The position numbers and the translations under genes are program-made. DNA of 64,000 bases from Pseudomonas viridiflava. Its GTDB lineage: Bacteria > Pseudomonadota > Gammaproteobacteria > Pseudomonadales > Pseudomonadaceae. Shown piece after piece: positions 42,157 to 52,300 of the stretch; within the stretch, counting starts at the first letter, position 1, and every line of letters begins with the position of its first letter. The notes under the pieces were generated by a model, which saw only the letters and a list, made by a program, of their open reading frames with translations, was not told the origin of the DNA and did no database searches. The stretch lies in contig NZ_UUON01000051.1 in the NCBI RefSeq assembly GCF_900590885.1, forward strand, positions 558,001-622,000, read 5' to 3'.

Positions 42157-42768
42157 GTGCTGAAAAACCTCTTCCGGGCGACGGCGCTGATCGGCGCATT
42201 GTCGATGACCGGCTGCGTGTCCTATACCGTCACCGGCCCCGTCGGCGCCCCGCTCCACCCAGCCTCCGTCAGCAGCCAGCGCAGCGCGCAAATAGCGGAC
42301 GTGGCCGTAACAGCCGTCGACATCAACGACGCCAACAAGACCGCGATCAGCCGCTCGCTCACCGTGCAGCTCAATCAATACGTGCGCACCGCAGGCTACT
42401 TCAAGCAGGTCACCGAATACCCCGTGCGCCTGGGCGAAGACGATGTGACGCTCAAGTTCACCATGACCTCCCTCAAAGGCCACCGTGGCGTACACCCGGC
42501 CTACTTCCCGGGTGCCTTGCTGACACTGACAATCTGGATCTGGGTCAACGGTCCGATTTACGTCGATACCTTTGACGTGGCCGGTGACCTGACGATCGTA
42601 AACCGCGACGGCAAAGTGCTGTCCAGCGCCAAGGAAGAGGTCAAGTTCGAACGCAACGTGGGCCTCTACGGCCGCGAATACTGGGCGCCGACCATGGGCG
42701 CCAAACAGCTGAACGAGCTGGTATCCCAATTGCTCGATTCTGCCACGACAAAACTGCCCAAGGAGTAA
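42157..42768 (+). CDS. Lipoprotein of unknown function
   Basis: A 203-residue protein with GTG start after TAGGGAAA. Signal peptide with lipobox MTGC (Cys20). The mature part has VAVTAVDINDANKTAISRSLTVQLNQYVRTAGYFKQV, which resembles outer-membrane lipoproteins that form cap-like beta domains, and a hydrophobic stretch (GALLTLTIWIWVNGPIYVD) in the middle. It is followed after 3 bp by a second lipoprotein gene with similar organisation, and the two form an operon. Role unknown. Confidence 0.75.
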   Translation: MLKNLFRATALIGALSMTGCVSYTVTGPVGAPLHPASVSSQRSAQIADVAVTAVDINDANKTAISRSLTVQLNQYVRTAGYFKQVTEYPVRLGEDDVTLKFTMTSLKGHRGVHPAYFPGALLTLTIWIWVNGPIYVDTFDVAGDLTIVNRDGKVLSSAKEEVKFERNVGLYGREYWAPTMGAKQLNELVSQLLDSATTKLPKE

Positions 42769-42771
42769 CTC

Positions 42772-43359
42772 ATGAAAGGATTGATCAAACGTAGCCTGGT
42801 CTTCGCAGCAGTCTTGCTGACCGGTTGCGTCTCTTACTCGCAACACGAATTGCCCGCGGTAACTACCTGGCCGCCGACCGCCAACGCCCCGGCGCAGAAG
42901 CCTACGGCCTACGTTCGCACCACGGCGCTGAACCAGGTCAACGGCGGCCCAGGCAACGCGGCGGCCGGCGCCCCAGCCGTGCTGTGGGAAAAGGCCGTGG
43001 CCGATTCGTTTCGCCACTCCAACCGCTTTTCGCGAGTGAGCACCGACAAGGTCGATTCGGATATTTATGCCGATGCCACCCTGTACAACAACGAACAGTT
43101 CAGCATGGCCTCGGCGATCATCACCGGGGTGACGTTCCTCATCATCCCGACCACGGCGAAGAACACCTTCACCCTGGAAACGGTGTTCAAGGACAAGGAT
43201 GGCAAGGAGCTGGGCCGCGTTAAAAAAAGCGAGTCCGTGCGCACCTGGATGCAACTGGTGCTGATCGTGGGCATCCCGTTCCAGGCCGATTCGCGCGAAG
43301 TGGTCGAGGCGTTGACGCGCAGCACACTGGATGAGGCGGTGCAGCGCAAGCTGCTGTAA
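42772..43359 (+). CDS. Second lipoprotein, partner of the preceding gene
   Basis: A 195-residue protein with AAGGAG upstream of the ATG. Lipobox LTGC (Cys19). Its sequence SVSYS-type start CVSYSQHELP parallels the first lipoprotein's CVSYTVTGP, and both have a hydrophobic segment in the middle (here SAIITGVTFLIIPTT), so they may be distant paralogues. No enzyme motif is present. Both probably sit in the outer membrane. Confidence 0.75.
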   Translation: MKGLIKRSLVFAAVLLTGCVSYSQHELPAVTTWPPTANAPAQKPTAYVRTTALNQVNGGPGNAAAGAPAVLWEKAVADSFRHSNRFSRVSTDKVDSDIYADATLYNNEQFSMASAIITGVTFLIIPTTAKNTFTLETVFKDKDGKELGRVKKSESVRTWMQLVLIVGIPFQADSREVVEALTRSTLDEAVQRKLL

Positions 43360-43384
43360 GCCGGTTCAGGCTGCCGGGGCACCC

Positions 43385-43864
43385 TCAGCCACGGGATTTG
43401 CCATCATCAAAAATGTCCGACAGGCCGCGCACCTGCGTCAGGTTGCCGGTCTGGATCACGATGGTCTTGGCGAACATATCCCCCAGGCGCGTGCGCGACT
43501 CCAGGAAGATCCACACCCAATCGATTACCACCAGCGCCCCGGAGTTGCGGGTGAACGACTGCGAAAGCGTGCAGCCCTTGCGGGTTTTGCGGTCGACCGT
43601 GGCGATGCTCAGCAGGCGCTTGCCCAGGCTTTGGCCGTTGGGCAGCGCGTCGGCCAGCAGGAAATAAGCGAAGGCGGCAAAAAACGCGCAGAGAAAGGCC
43701 GCCTTGGGCGTCACTGACGGAGCGTAGACAGCCAATGCGGCGGCACTGAATTTGACGATGAAAAAGATCAGCACCGCGATGGCGATGTCGATAAGGCGCG
43801 CGGCCAGACGCCGGCCGATGCTGGCCAGGATGGTCGGGCGTGCAGCGATATTATTTGCGTCCAT
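43385..43864 (-). CDS. RDD-family membrane protein
   Basis: A 159-residue integral membrane protein. The RDD signature is present: ASIGRRLAARLIDIAIAVLIFFIV, then a second helix (AAFLCAFFAAFAYFLLADAL), GQSLGKRLLSIATVDRKT and a C-terminal helix. The ATG at 43864 has GGAG 9 bp upstream; a TTG five codons earlier is not used. It lies downstream of the signal peptidase gene on the same strand with 28 bp between, so the two may be co-transcribed. Function of RDD proteins varies; here unknown. Confidence 0.82.
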   Translation of the reverse strand: MDANNIAARPTILASIGRRLAARLIDIAIAVLIFFIVKFSAAALAVYAPSVTPKAAFLCAFFAAFAYFLLADALPNGQSLGKRLLSIATVDRKTRKGCTLSQSFTRNSGALVVIDWVWIFLESRTRLGDMFAKTIVIQTGNLTQVRGLSDIFDDGKSRG

Positions 43865-43892
43865 GCGGGGTCTCTCCAATTTAAATTAAGTG

Positions 43893-44678
43893 TCACGGAA
43901 ATGTCGTGCCGATGCGCGCCCGTTCATTCGAGAACCAGATACCGGTGACCTTGCCCACCACATCCTCAAGCGCAACCTGCCCCATAAAGCGGCTGTCATT
44001 GCTGTTGTAGCGGTTGTCGCCCAGCAGAAACACGTGCCCTGGCTCAACCTTGACCGGTGCCATCGCCAGCGACTCAGGGCCTTTCACCCGGTCGGCCGGT
44101 GCGTGAAACAGCCCCAGGTTTTCAGCGTTGCGGATCAGCTCGCCATTCACGATGGTCAGCGTATCCCCCGCTACACCCGCCACACGCTTGACCGCCTCGG
44201 TGCCATTCCAGCGATACACCACGATATCGCCGACCTTGGGCGCGCCTGGACGCAGGTCCGACATGATGTAGTCGCCAATGGACAGCGTCGGCGCCATCGA
44301 GCCCGACGGTATGAAATAGTTTTTGAAGCCCAGCAGCGGCACCCGAAAGACATCGAGCATCAGCACCAGGATCACCAGCACGCCGACGTACAGGGCATGG
44401 AAACGTTTGCGCGGCACATTGGCCGGGCCGGTGTAGCGACGGGCCAATACGGCCGAGGTCACCGCCGAGCCAAGTTTGACGACGATGATGAAGCCGAAGA
44501 ACAGATACAAACCGACGGGCGTGGTGACCAGGCCGCACAGCCCCATCAGCACAATGCCAGCGAGTAGCAGCGCCGCAACGCGAATGCCCCAATTGATGCG
44601 GCCGACATAGACCAGGCCCCAGCCGGGCATCAGACAAGACATCAGGAAGGCCTGGAGGGGGAGTTTTATGGGTTTCAT
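43893..44678 (-). CDS. lepB: Type I signal peptidase (LepB-like, with extra membrane helices)
   Basis: A 261-residue S26 peptidase that releases signal peptides on the periplasmic side. Catalytic Ser127 is in YFIPSGSMAPT and general-base Lys164 in EAVKRVAG; the box GDNRYNSNDSR is near the C terminus. The N-terminal part carries about four hydrophobic helices (10-24, 32-50, 53-78, 98-112), more than the two of the housekeeping LepB. It is therefore likely to be a second, specialised signal peptidase and not the essential one. Its operon with a small membrane protein and an RDD protein suggests a specialised substrate. Confidence 0.85.
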   Translation of the reverse strand: MKPIKLPLQAFLMSCLMPGWGLVYVGRINWGIRVAALLLAGIVLMGLCGLVTTPVGLYLFFGFIIVVKLGSAVTSAVLARRYTGPANVPRKRFHALYVGVLVILVLMLDVFRVPLLGFKNYFIPSGSMAPTLSIGDYIMSDLRPGAPKVGDIVVYRWNGTEAVKRVAGVAGDTLTIVNGELIRNAENLGLFHAPADRVKGPESLAMAPVKVEPGHVFLLGDNRYNSNDSRFMGQVALEDVVGKVTGIWFSNERARIGTTFP

Positions 44679-44708
44679 TGGTCATCCTTGAAGAGGCATA
44701 AGCGGAAA

Positions 44709-44927
44709 TTAACGAACATTAAAAAACCACAGAACAACACCCATGACAAAGCCAGCCCCGGTCATTTGCAGGTAGAACGGAACATGCGCGGTCATGAGCT
44801 CGGCAATATCCTCACCACCACTCAACCAATACCCGGCAACCTGAAAGAACACGCACATCACCACCAGGGCCAACGCACAGGCACAAGGAAGATAAATAGC
44901 GACCCACCAAGGTTCGTCTTTTTTCAT
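44709..44927 (-). CDS. Small two-helix membrane protein
   Basis: A 72-residue protein with helices at about 8-30 (WVAIYLPCACALALVVMCVFF) and 48-69 (FYLQMTGAGFVMGVVLWFF). It lies 30 bp ahead of the signal peptidase gene on the same strand. The start MKKDEPWW is preferred over an ATG two codons earlier; no good ribosome site is seen for either. No family was recognised. Confidence 0.5.
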   Translation of the reverse strand: MKKDEPWWVAIYLPCACALALVVMCVFFQVAGYWLSGGEDIAELMTAHVPFYLQMTGAGFVMGVVLWFFNVR

Positions 44928-44954
44928 GACCACTGAATCATCACTTTCCGCCCA

Positions 44955-45119
44955 TCACCGACTGATCCTTATTACGCCCGAATAATCACCAAACGCCGGC
45001 GCCCTTTCGTAATTTTCAAGCGGATCATACGTTGACTGGGCTTCCTCCACGCTATTGGCAGCATCCAAAATAGACTGAGGGACGTCGGTGAACACCGTAA
45101 CTCGGGGGCTTTTTGACAC
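44955..45119 (-). pseudogene. 54-codon frame, possible remnant of a displaced toxin or immunity module
   Basis: A GTG-initiated frame ends in TGA. It encodes 54 residues with protein-like composition (SKSPRVTVFTDVPQSILDAA, then STYDPLENYERAPAFGD and GVIRISR). The preceding codon in this frame is a stop and there is no ribosome site, so it is probably a degraded fragment. Position just after an orphan SUKH immunity gene fits a remnant of a shuffled CDI module. This is speculative. Confidence 0.3.
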
Positions 45120-45151
45120 TCAATCAATCTTAGCTACCCGCTGACGGCGCC

Positions 45152-45601
45152 TTATTGCTGCGCACGCCAATCGACATAACCTTTCACCTCAATCAATTGA
45201 TTAAGGATGAAGCGTGAGAAGTTATCGGCCACCACACTCACCTCATCGATCTCCGGATCTATCTCTACTATCGACCAAGTATTGGCCGCGTCAAAAGCAT
45301 AAAACACACCAGCGCCAGTACTCGCAAAAACATACATCCGGCTACACGCATCCACCTCACACCCGGCGACAGCAGCGTATTTACCCGGACCGTCTTCGAT
45401 ATAAAGCGCGCTGTCTAAATCGCCAAATCCAAAGGTACCTAGAAATGCCAGATAGTCAGCGGGAACACTGTCGCGGTCCGCTGCATCGACTCCGCTCAAG
45501 ATAGCTTCACGATCAGTCACGCAACGTCCGAAATCGCCCTCGTACAGTTCAGCGCAGGTGATATGGCTAATGAACTCACGAATCTCAAGTGCGTTTTCCA
45601 T
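45152..45601 (-). CDS. Second SUKH-family immunity protein (orphan)
   Basis: A 149-residue acidic protein of the SMI1/KNR4 (SUKH) type: ITCAELYEGDFGRCVTDREAI, VPADYLAFLGTFGFGDLDSALYIEDG and VFYAFDAANTWSIVEIDPE, with the typical beta-rich core and acidic surface. ATG 45601 (MENALEIREF) has GGAAA upstream; longer starts exist. It lies after a 59-codon gene that resembles the CdiA C terminus, so it is likely the cognate immunity of an earlier, displaced toxin tail. It would protect against related strains carrying that toxin. Confidence 0.72.
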   Translation of the reverse strand: MENALEIREFISHITCAELYEGDFGRCVTDREAILSGVDAADRDSVPADYLAFLGTFGFGDLDSALYIEDGPGKYAAVAGCEVDACSRMYVFASTGAGVFYAFDAANTWSIVEIDPEIDEVSVVADNFSRFILNQLIEVKGYVDWRAQQ

Positions 45602-45758
45602 GATCATTTTCCGAATGTTTTCTCTGCAAACCCCTGGGCTGTGTGGGTGCTTCACGTCGCGAATGACTCAATAGCCTCCGGCACTCAAGTCCGCAATCGC
45701 AGGAATCGGGCCACCCTTTATTTAAAACGGGTTTCCAGGTGCCTGCGATGCGTGCTCA

Positions 45759-45938
45759 CTACCGCTCCTTACGCAAATCCTTGATGATCCGATTCCAATA
45801 GCGCACCGCTTCAAAATGCTGTTGCCGGGTCAACCAGGTCTTGTTGTCGGGGCTGGATGGGTCCCCCCCCAGGATGACCGGAGTGATTTCGAATAGCTCC
45901 ATACCTTTGGGACGCATTGGCCGTTTTTGATCATTCAT
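45759..45938 (-). CDS. Small protein resembling the CdiA C terminus (orphan toxin tail or mini-domain)
   Basis: A 59-residue protein. Its ATG lies inside the last 8 bp of cdiI. Residues 20-55 follow the pattern P-V-x-x-G-G-x-P-x(4)-N-K-x-x-L-x-R-x-x-H-x(3)-V-x-x-W with K-D-L soon after. The last 37 residues of CdiA show the same pattern, with 12 identities in 29 aligned positions and then N and KDL after a one-residue shift. It could be a stand-alone copy of that domain or the tail of an older CdiA-CT. The upstream ribosome site is weak, as expected for coupled translation. Confidence 0.65.
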   Translation of the reverse strand: MNDQKRPMRPKGMELFEITPVILGGDPSSPDNKTWLTRQQHFEAVRYWNRIIKDLRKER

Positions 45939-46329
45939 CTGAATCTGCCAACCGGGTAAACAGCTCAGGCAAGTTGCCCGCTACGCGCTCGGCATATTGG
46001 CGCTCCATACCGATGAAGGGGAGGCGCACTATCGGCATGGCCGCATCCTCCAGATCAAAACCATACCCCTCACCGCCGCCATCAGAAGCGAACAAAAAAA
46101 CGCCTGGAGCGTAGGTTGCTACTTCATATTCCCGGTTGAAATCGGCCAGTTCCTCAACCGCCCAAAGAATGATGTAGTTATCACCGATAAAGCCTTCACC
46201 ACCATTGTGATTTTGCAAAAAATCGATATAGCTTTCAGGCAGCGAAAAACCTAAGGACTTCGACAGCCTGCCTACTACCTCCGATTCGGCTGGAGGATTG
46301 AGTTGAACCTGTGTCAGGTCATATTTCAT
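45931..46329 (-). CDS. cdiI: SUKH-family CDI immunity protein
   Basis: A 132-residue SMI1/KNR4-type protein. The SUKH core is clear: VVGRLSKSLGFSLPESYIDFLQNHNGGEGFIGDNYIILWAVEEL, then FLFASDGGGEGYGFDLE. Its ATG overlaps the CdiA stop codon (ATGA), and GGGGAAA lies 5 bp ahead, so it is made together with the toxin. It should bind and neutralise the CdiA C-terminal toxin. SUKH proteins commonly guard against nuclease toxins. Confidence 0.88.
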   Translation of the reverse strand: MKYDLTQVQLNPPAESEVVGRLSKSLGFSLPESYIDFLQNHNGGEGFIGDNYIILWAVEELADFNREYEVATYAPGVFLFASDGGGEGYGFDLEDAAMPIVRLPFIGMERQYAERVAGNLPELFTRLADSDE

Positions 46330-49300
46330 CACAATTTCCCCAAGTCTTTTTGCAGTTTGTTCCACCAGGGCGTCACTTGCTGCCGATGCACATCGCGCGG
46401 CAGGATCTCTTTGTTGTTGATGTCCGTCGGACTACCACCAAACTTGACCGGATTGGATTCATGTACATCCACGCGCACACCGACAAGCCCTTGGTCTTTG
46501 CGAATTTCGCGGTTGGCTTTGTTGGCGGCATTTCGGGCGGCATTATACTCTGCCCCTTCCAGCAATCTGAAAGGCCCGGCAGGCTGCACTACTCCGGCAG
46601 GGTAACCCGCCCAATCCGAAATCGAGAAGCTGCCTGATGGAAGCTCCGCAGCCGCTTGAAGGCTCGCACGCTCCGAAGAGTTGGCGGCAATGGCTCTTTC
46701 GGCGCTGGAGAGTACCGCCAAATTCCCCCCGTCCTTCGGCACAAGCCCCCCAGACGTTTCCATGTACAACTTGCCGTCTGCCATCTGGACTTCGAAATTG
46801 CCGGTGCGGGTATTAATGACCCGTCGCGCGCCCTCAGGCAGCCCGCCGCCAGTGGCGACAAAATCAGCGCTGGCTGCGCTTTCGGTGCGATACCAAGCCG
46901 GCAACCCAACTTTGCCCGCTGCATTGGATTCAGCGATTACGCCTTTAACCGCAGTGCTCGCCGCGCCCTCGTAGATCACCCCCACCAGGCCCAGGCTGTT
47001 CAACACCGCCTGCGAACCCCACAACACACGCTGGCCGGTAGTCTGCTCGCCCAACAGGGCCGTGCCTCCGCCGGCCATGTAGACCTGGCAACCGATACCG
47101 ACTGGCCCCATGCCGCCGCAGCCGGCGGCAATCATTTGATCCGACCGGGCTTTGAGGATGCGGGTCGTTTCTTCATCCGAAGCGGCCCGATCCGTAAGGC
47201 CTGCGCTGGCTTGTGCATCAGTGGCCGGTTGCAGGACCCACTCGTCACCCTGGCTGGTTTTGATCGCCTCGTTCCTGGCAACGCAGTAGCCGTTGCCCGA
47301 AATGGCGCACGGCACGATATCGCCTGCGCGGACGGTGTCTACCATCGTCGGGATGAAATCGGTGCCCTCGAAGCGGTCAACCATCAAGGTGCTGCCGCCT
47401 TTTTTCAGCATTGCATTGATGTCATTTTCCAACCCGGTACAGCGGGTGGATGCAACGCCAAGGCAGGTGGCCGTGAACTCTTTTCTCTTTTCGGTAAGGG
47501 AGATCCTTTCCAGGTCGCTCAGGTGGTTGTTCTCCACCGCATTCTTGCCCACCTGGGCCGCCGCAACGGCATCAAGCGCGTCCTTGCCGACCAGCCCACC
47601 GGAAAGCCCCGCCGCCAAGGTCGAGAGACTGGAAATCGTACCCTTCTGCTCCTGGGTCAGTTCTTCGTTACTGGCGCCGCCGTAGAGTTGCTCGCGGATC
47701 AGGCGTTCGGTTTCCTGCGCCGCCACCGCGCCTGCTGCGCCCGCCAACGCCGAATTGCCGCTGGCGCGCGCCAGTACCGCACCCAGCACGGCGTGAGCCA
47801 TAAGGTTGGCGGCAGGATCGCCTTCGGTCTTCTGCTTGATCGTCTGCGCCAGATACGGTGCAGCCGCGCCTGCCACGGCCCCGCCAATGCTGCCGCCCAT
47901 GGCCGCTTGCACCACGGCGGTCACGGCCTGGCTGGCTTTCTGGAAGCTGCTGCCGATGCCGTAGTCCTTTTGCGCCTGCTGAAGGATCTGATCGCGCGAC
48001 GGGTTGGCAATCCCATCGTCCATCAGCTTCTGGCGGGCGGCCTTGCCGGCCTCGGTGCTGGGGTCCTGGGCATCGCGAATTTTCGCGGCGGCAATCGCGT
48101 CGCCAATGCCCTTGGTCAGCTCCATCGAACTCTTGATCAGGTCCATGCGTTCCTGCATGGCCTTTTCATCGGGTTTGTCGAGGCGCTGGTTGGCGTTGGC
48201 GGTGTCGCGGTTCAAGCCCACCAGGTCGTTGGCACCTTCGGGGTTGCGCACCACGATCGTGCCTTCGCTGACCGCGCTGCGGGTATGGCTGTGATCCGAA
48301 TCGTCGAGCGCCATGCCGTACGGGGTGCCCGGCTTGAGGGTGCCCACGCCGCCGCCATAAGAGCCGGAAACACTGAAGCCCGCCGACTTGCTCTCGATCT
48401 CGCTCTTGTTCTTGATATCGCTGACCAACAGGCGATCGGTCAACAGCAGGTTACGGTCGGCCGTGGCCTCACTGGCAATCACCGCGCCTTGCAGGGTGGT
48501 GTTCTTGGCCACGTCGATGGTGTAGCCGCCTTTGCCGGCGAAGAAGCCGCTCTGGTCGGTCACGGCCTGGTAGTCGCTGTTCATTTTCGACGCCGCCAGG
48601 TTGGCGGACGCTGCAACCGTGGAGCCATAGCAGAACGGCGGAATGCAGATGCTCGCGCCAAAGCCGGCGCTGTCCTGCTTGCTCTTGGAGGTTTCGCTGT
48701 CCTGCAGCGACACGATATCGAGGTTGCCGCCGATCTGCGCGTCGATGCGGTCGGCGCGCACCTGCGCCCCGATCAGGCGAGTGTCCTGCCCGCTGCGCAG
48801 CACCAGTGCGCCGGTGTCCAGGGTAGTGTTGACCTGCGTTACGGAGCCGCCCGAGCCCAGGTTCTTGGCGGTTTGCGCACCCAGGTCGAGGGTGAAGCCG
48901 TTTTGCTCGCCAACATTGAAGCTGGCACCGATGGCGGTCCTGTTGCGCGAACCGTCATTCTTACGGTCAGTGGTGTTCTGCGCGCTTTGCAGCAGGATGT
49001 TGTTTTTCGCAGACAACAACGTGTTGCCGGCCTTCAACGAACTGCCGGTGATCGTCAGGTCACCCAGGGTGCCCGGTGCATCACCGGCCGCGATGATCGA
49101 CAGATTTCCGCCGGCGTTGAGGCTGCTCTGGTGAGCGGTTTGCGCGGTGTATTCGCTGCTGCTTTTGGTGCGCGTGTTAGCCAGCTCGGTGCCGATCTTG
49201 ATCAGCGAGCCGTTGCCGGCCGAGCCACCTTTTTTGTCCTTGAAATCAGTGCTCTGGTCGGCAAGCTCGCCGAGCTGATTATTCAGGTTGTAGGTCGCCA

Positions 49301-52300
49301 GCGCCGCCTGGGCAATTTTCACCGCCTTGAGGCGCGGGTCGTCAGAGCTGCGGGCCGCTTCAGCCGCATCGCGGATGCTGTTGGCGGTATCGACCACGGT
49401 ACCGGCAACCACGCGGCCGACGGCCAGGCTCTTGGAACTGTCTTTACTGGTCTGGCTGGCGGTTTCCATGCCGGAGCTGACGGTGACATTGGCACCGCTC
49501 AACGCCATGTTTTTGGTGCTCACCAGATCACTGGCAATCACCGCCAGCTCACGCCCGGCGGTCAGCGACACATTGCCCGCGCTGGAGCCAATGGTGCTGC
49601 CGGTCAGGGTCATTTCATTGGCCGTGCCGTTGTGTTTCGAGCTGTTGATGTACAGCTTCTGGTTGCCGGTCATGTCATCCAGACCGAGCTTGTTGCCGGT
49701 GAGCACACCGGTCAGGTTGCGATTTTTTTCCTTGTGCATGTCGGTGCGCGCGAAGGTGTTCTGCGCCGCGTCGACGGTCAGGTCGCGGCCGGCCTGTACG
49801 GCGAGGTCGCCGGTGCTGACCAGGGACGAGCCGGTGACGGTCGCGTCGCGCTTGGCCGCCACGGTGACGGTTTCGCCGGAGACCATGCTGCCCATGGCGG
49901 TGGTGCGTTTTTCGTCGACCTGGTCTTGCACCTTGCTCGACTTGAGCCCGCCCCAGCTGCTTTTGCTCTCTTTGCGTTCGTGGCGGGCGCTGTCGGAATT
50001 GCTCACGGCCAGGATGTTCACGTCCTGAGCGGCCACCAGTTGCGTGGCGCCTTTTTCAGCGGTCACGGCACTGCCGGCCAGCAGCAGGTCCGCACCGGAA
50101 ACCACGGTGCTGTTGATCCCGGCGCTGACGAGGCTGCCGACGTTGTTCACCGCGTCGGTTTCATCCAGGCGGAATTTCTTGCCCTGGGAGGTCTTCTTGG
50201 TCTTGCTGTAGAAGCTGTAGTCCTGGTCTTCGGCCGCTTTGAGGCTGAGGTTGCGACCGGACACCAGGTAGGCCTCGGTGCCGGCGTTGACCTGGCTGGC
50301 CACCAGTTGCAGATCCTGCCCGGCGCTCAGGGTGGCGTCGCCGCCGGCCTTGATGACACTGGCGACTTGCTGGACGTGGTCCTCGATGCGTTTGATCTTT
50401 TTCGAGTTGTACGCCAAGTGCTGTTCGTTGGCCGCCGCGCCTGCGGTGAGGTCGCGGGTGGCGATCAGGTTGATATCGCGCTTGGCATCCACCTGGCTGG
50501 CCACAGCGCTGATGTCGCGGCCGGCGACCACATGCAGGTCACGGCCAGCGTCCACAACGGAGCCTTGTTGAGCGATGGTGGTGAAGTTCGAGCGGTTGCC
50601 GATGGCGCCGCTGTCGAGGGTTTTCGAGGCGGTGATGTTGACGTCGCCGCCGGCCCGGACGCTGGTGTCGGCGCCACTTTTGAGCACGCCGCCGACGTTG
50701 TTGAAATTGCCGCCAGCTTGCAGGGTCAGCGCGTTGGCCGACTCGATGCGCGCGGCGCTGTCGACAAAGTCGCTGCGCTCGGTGCGGTAGGCACTGGCAC
50801 TTTCATGGGTGGTGACCGTGCGCTCGTTGAGCAGCTCGGCACCGGCGGCGAGGTTGACGTCTCCGCCGGCAATCACACCCCCGGCGCGGTTGGTCAGGTT
50901 GCTGCCGCTGAGCAGGTCGAGACGCCCGCCGGCTTGCATCAAGCCGCTGTTGGTGAGGTTGCTGCCGGCGTTCGCCAACAGGCTGCCGGTGGCGCGCAAG
51001 GTGCCGGCGTTGTTGAGAGTGCTGCCGGTGATCAGGCTGACGTCACTGCCGGAAATCAGCGCGCCGCTCGGGGCCAGGCGGTCATTCGCCTGGGCCAGGT
51101 ACAGCACCGGCACCAGCACCTGTTGCCCAGCGACGGTGGCGTTTTCCAGCCACACGATATCGTGGGTCAGGGCCGCGACTTGCTCGGCGGTGAGGCTCAC
51201 GCCGACCGACAGGCTGAGGGCGTCCTTGCTGCCGATGGCGTTGTCCATCAGGTGCTTGAACAGGTCGGCGTCGCTGGTCTGGCCGTCGATAAAACGTTGG
51301 CCGGTGCGGGCGAGCACGGCTTGCTGGATCAGCCGTTGCTCGTAGAAACCATCGCCCAGGCGCTTTTGCGCGGTATCGGGGTCGTAGCCGAGCTTGGTCA
51401 GCAGGTAGTCCGAACCCAGGAACAGACGCATATCGGTCAGTGCCGGGTTGGTTTCGATCAGGTACTTGTGCGGGCTGGCGGCGAACTGGCTGGTGGGCAG
51501 GTTGCTCGCGCCATTGCCATCGTTGAGGTGGAACAGCCCGTTGGGCCCGGTGGGCAGGTCGAAGCCCGGCAGGCCCAGCGGGTTGACCTGTTGCTGGGCC
51601 ACGTCCGGCGGCAATTGCGGGTTGAGGTGCACCTCGGTCGAGTACCCCGGCGCGTTGGCGTTCGCGCCACTGCCGACGTAGGTGTAGCCACGGCTCACCA
51701 CGCGGTTATCGATGCCGTCCTGGGCCTTCACATCCACAGCGCCACCGGCCTGGATCACAGCGGCGTAGCTTTGATCGGACGGCACCAGCTCTGTGGTGGT
51801 GGCCAGTGCCGTGCGCTCGGACTCCATCACGCCGATAAACGTGGCCAGGTCCGCTTCGAGGCCGCCGAGGTTGTTGGCGTCATACTTGGCGCCACCGACG
51901 GCATACTGCTCGTTGAAGGTCGCTGCGTAGCTGTTCCAGCCCCCGGGCTTACGCTCGCGGGGCGAGGTGAAGATGCGGGTGTACTGGGTGTCGTGGGTCA
52001 CCAGGCCGACGTTGGTCAGCTGGTTGAGGCGCAGGGTCATGGCGCCGCCGGCGGCGATGCTACTGCTGCTGTTGAGCAGCTCGCCACCGGTCAGCAGCAT
52101 GTCGCCGGCCGAGGTGATGCCGGACGCCGCCGAGGCATCGCTGACGATGAAGTGATCGCGCTGGGTGATCTCGAACGGCCGGTTCTGCTTGCCGCCGCTG
52201 CAGTCGCCGCCGGTCACGCCTTCGATACAGGCGGTGGGGGTGATCGAGGCGCTGTAGATGCCGGATTGGGTGGTCAGCACGGTGCGAATGTTGTCGATGG

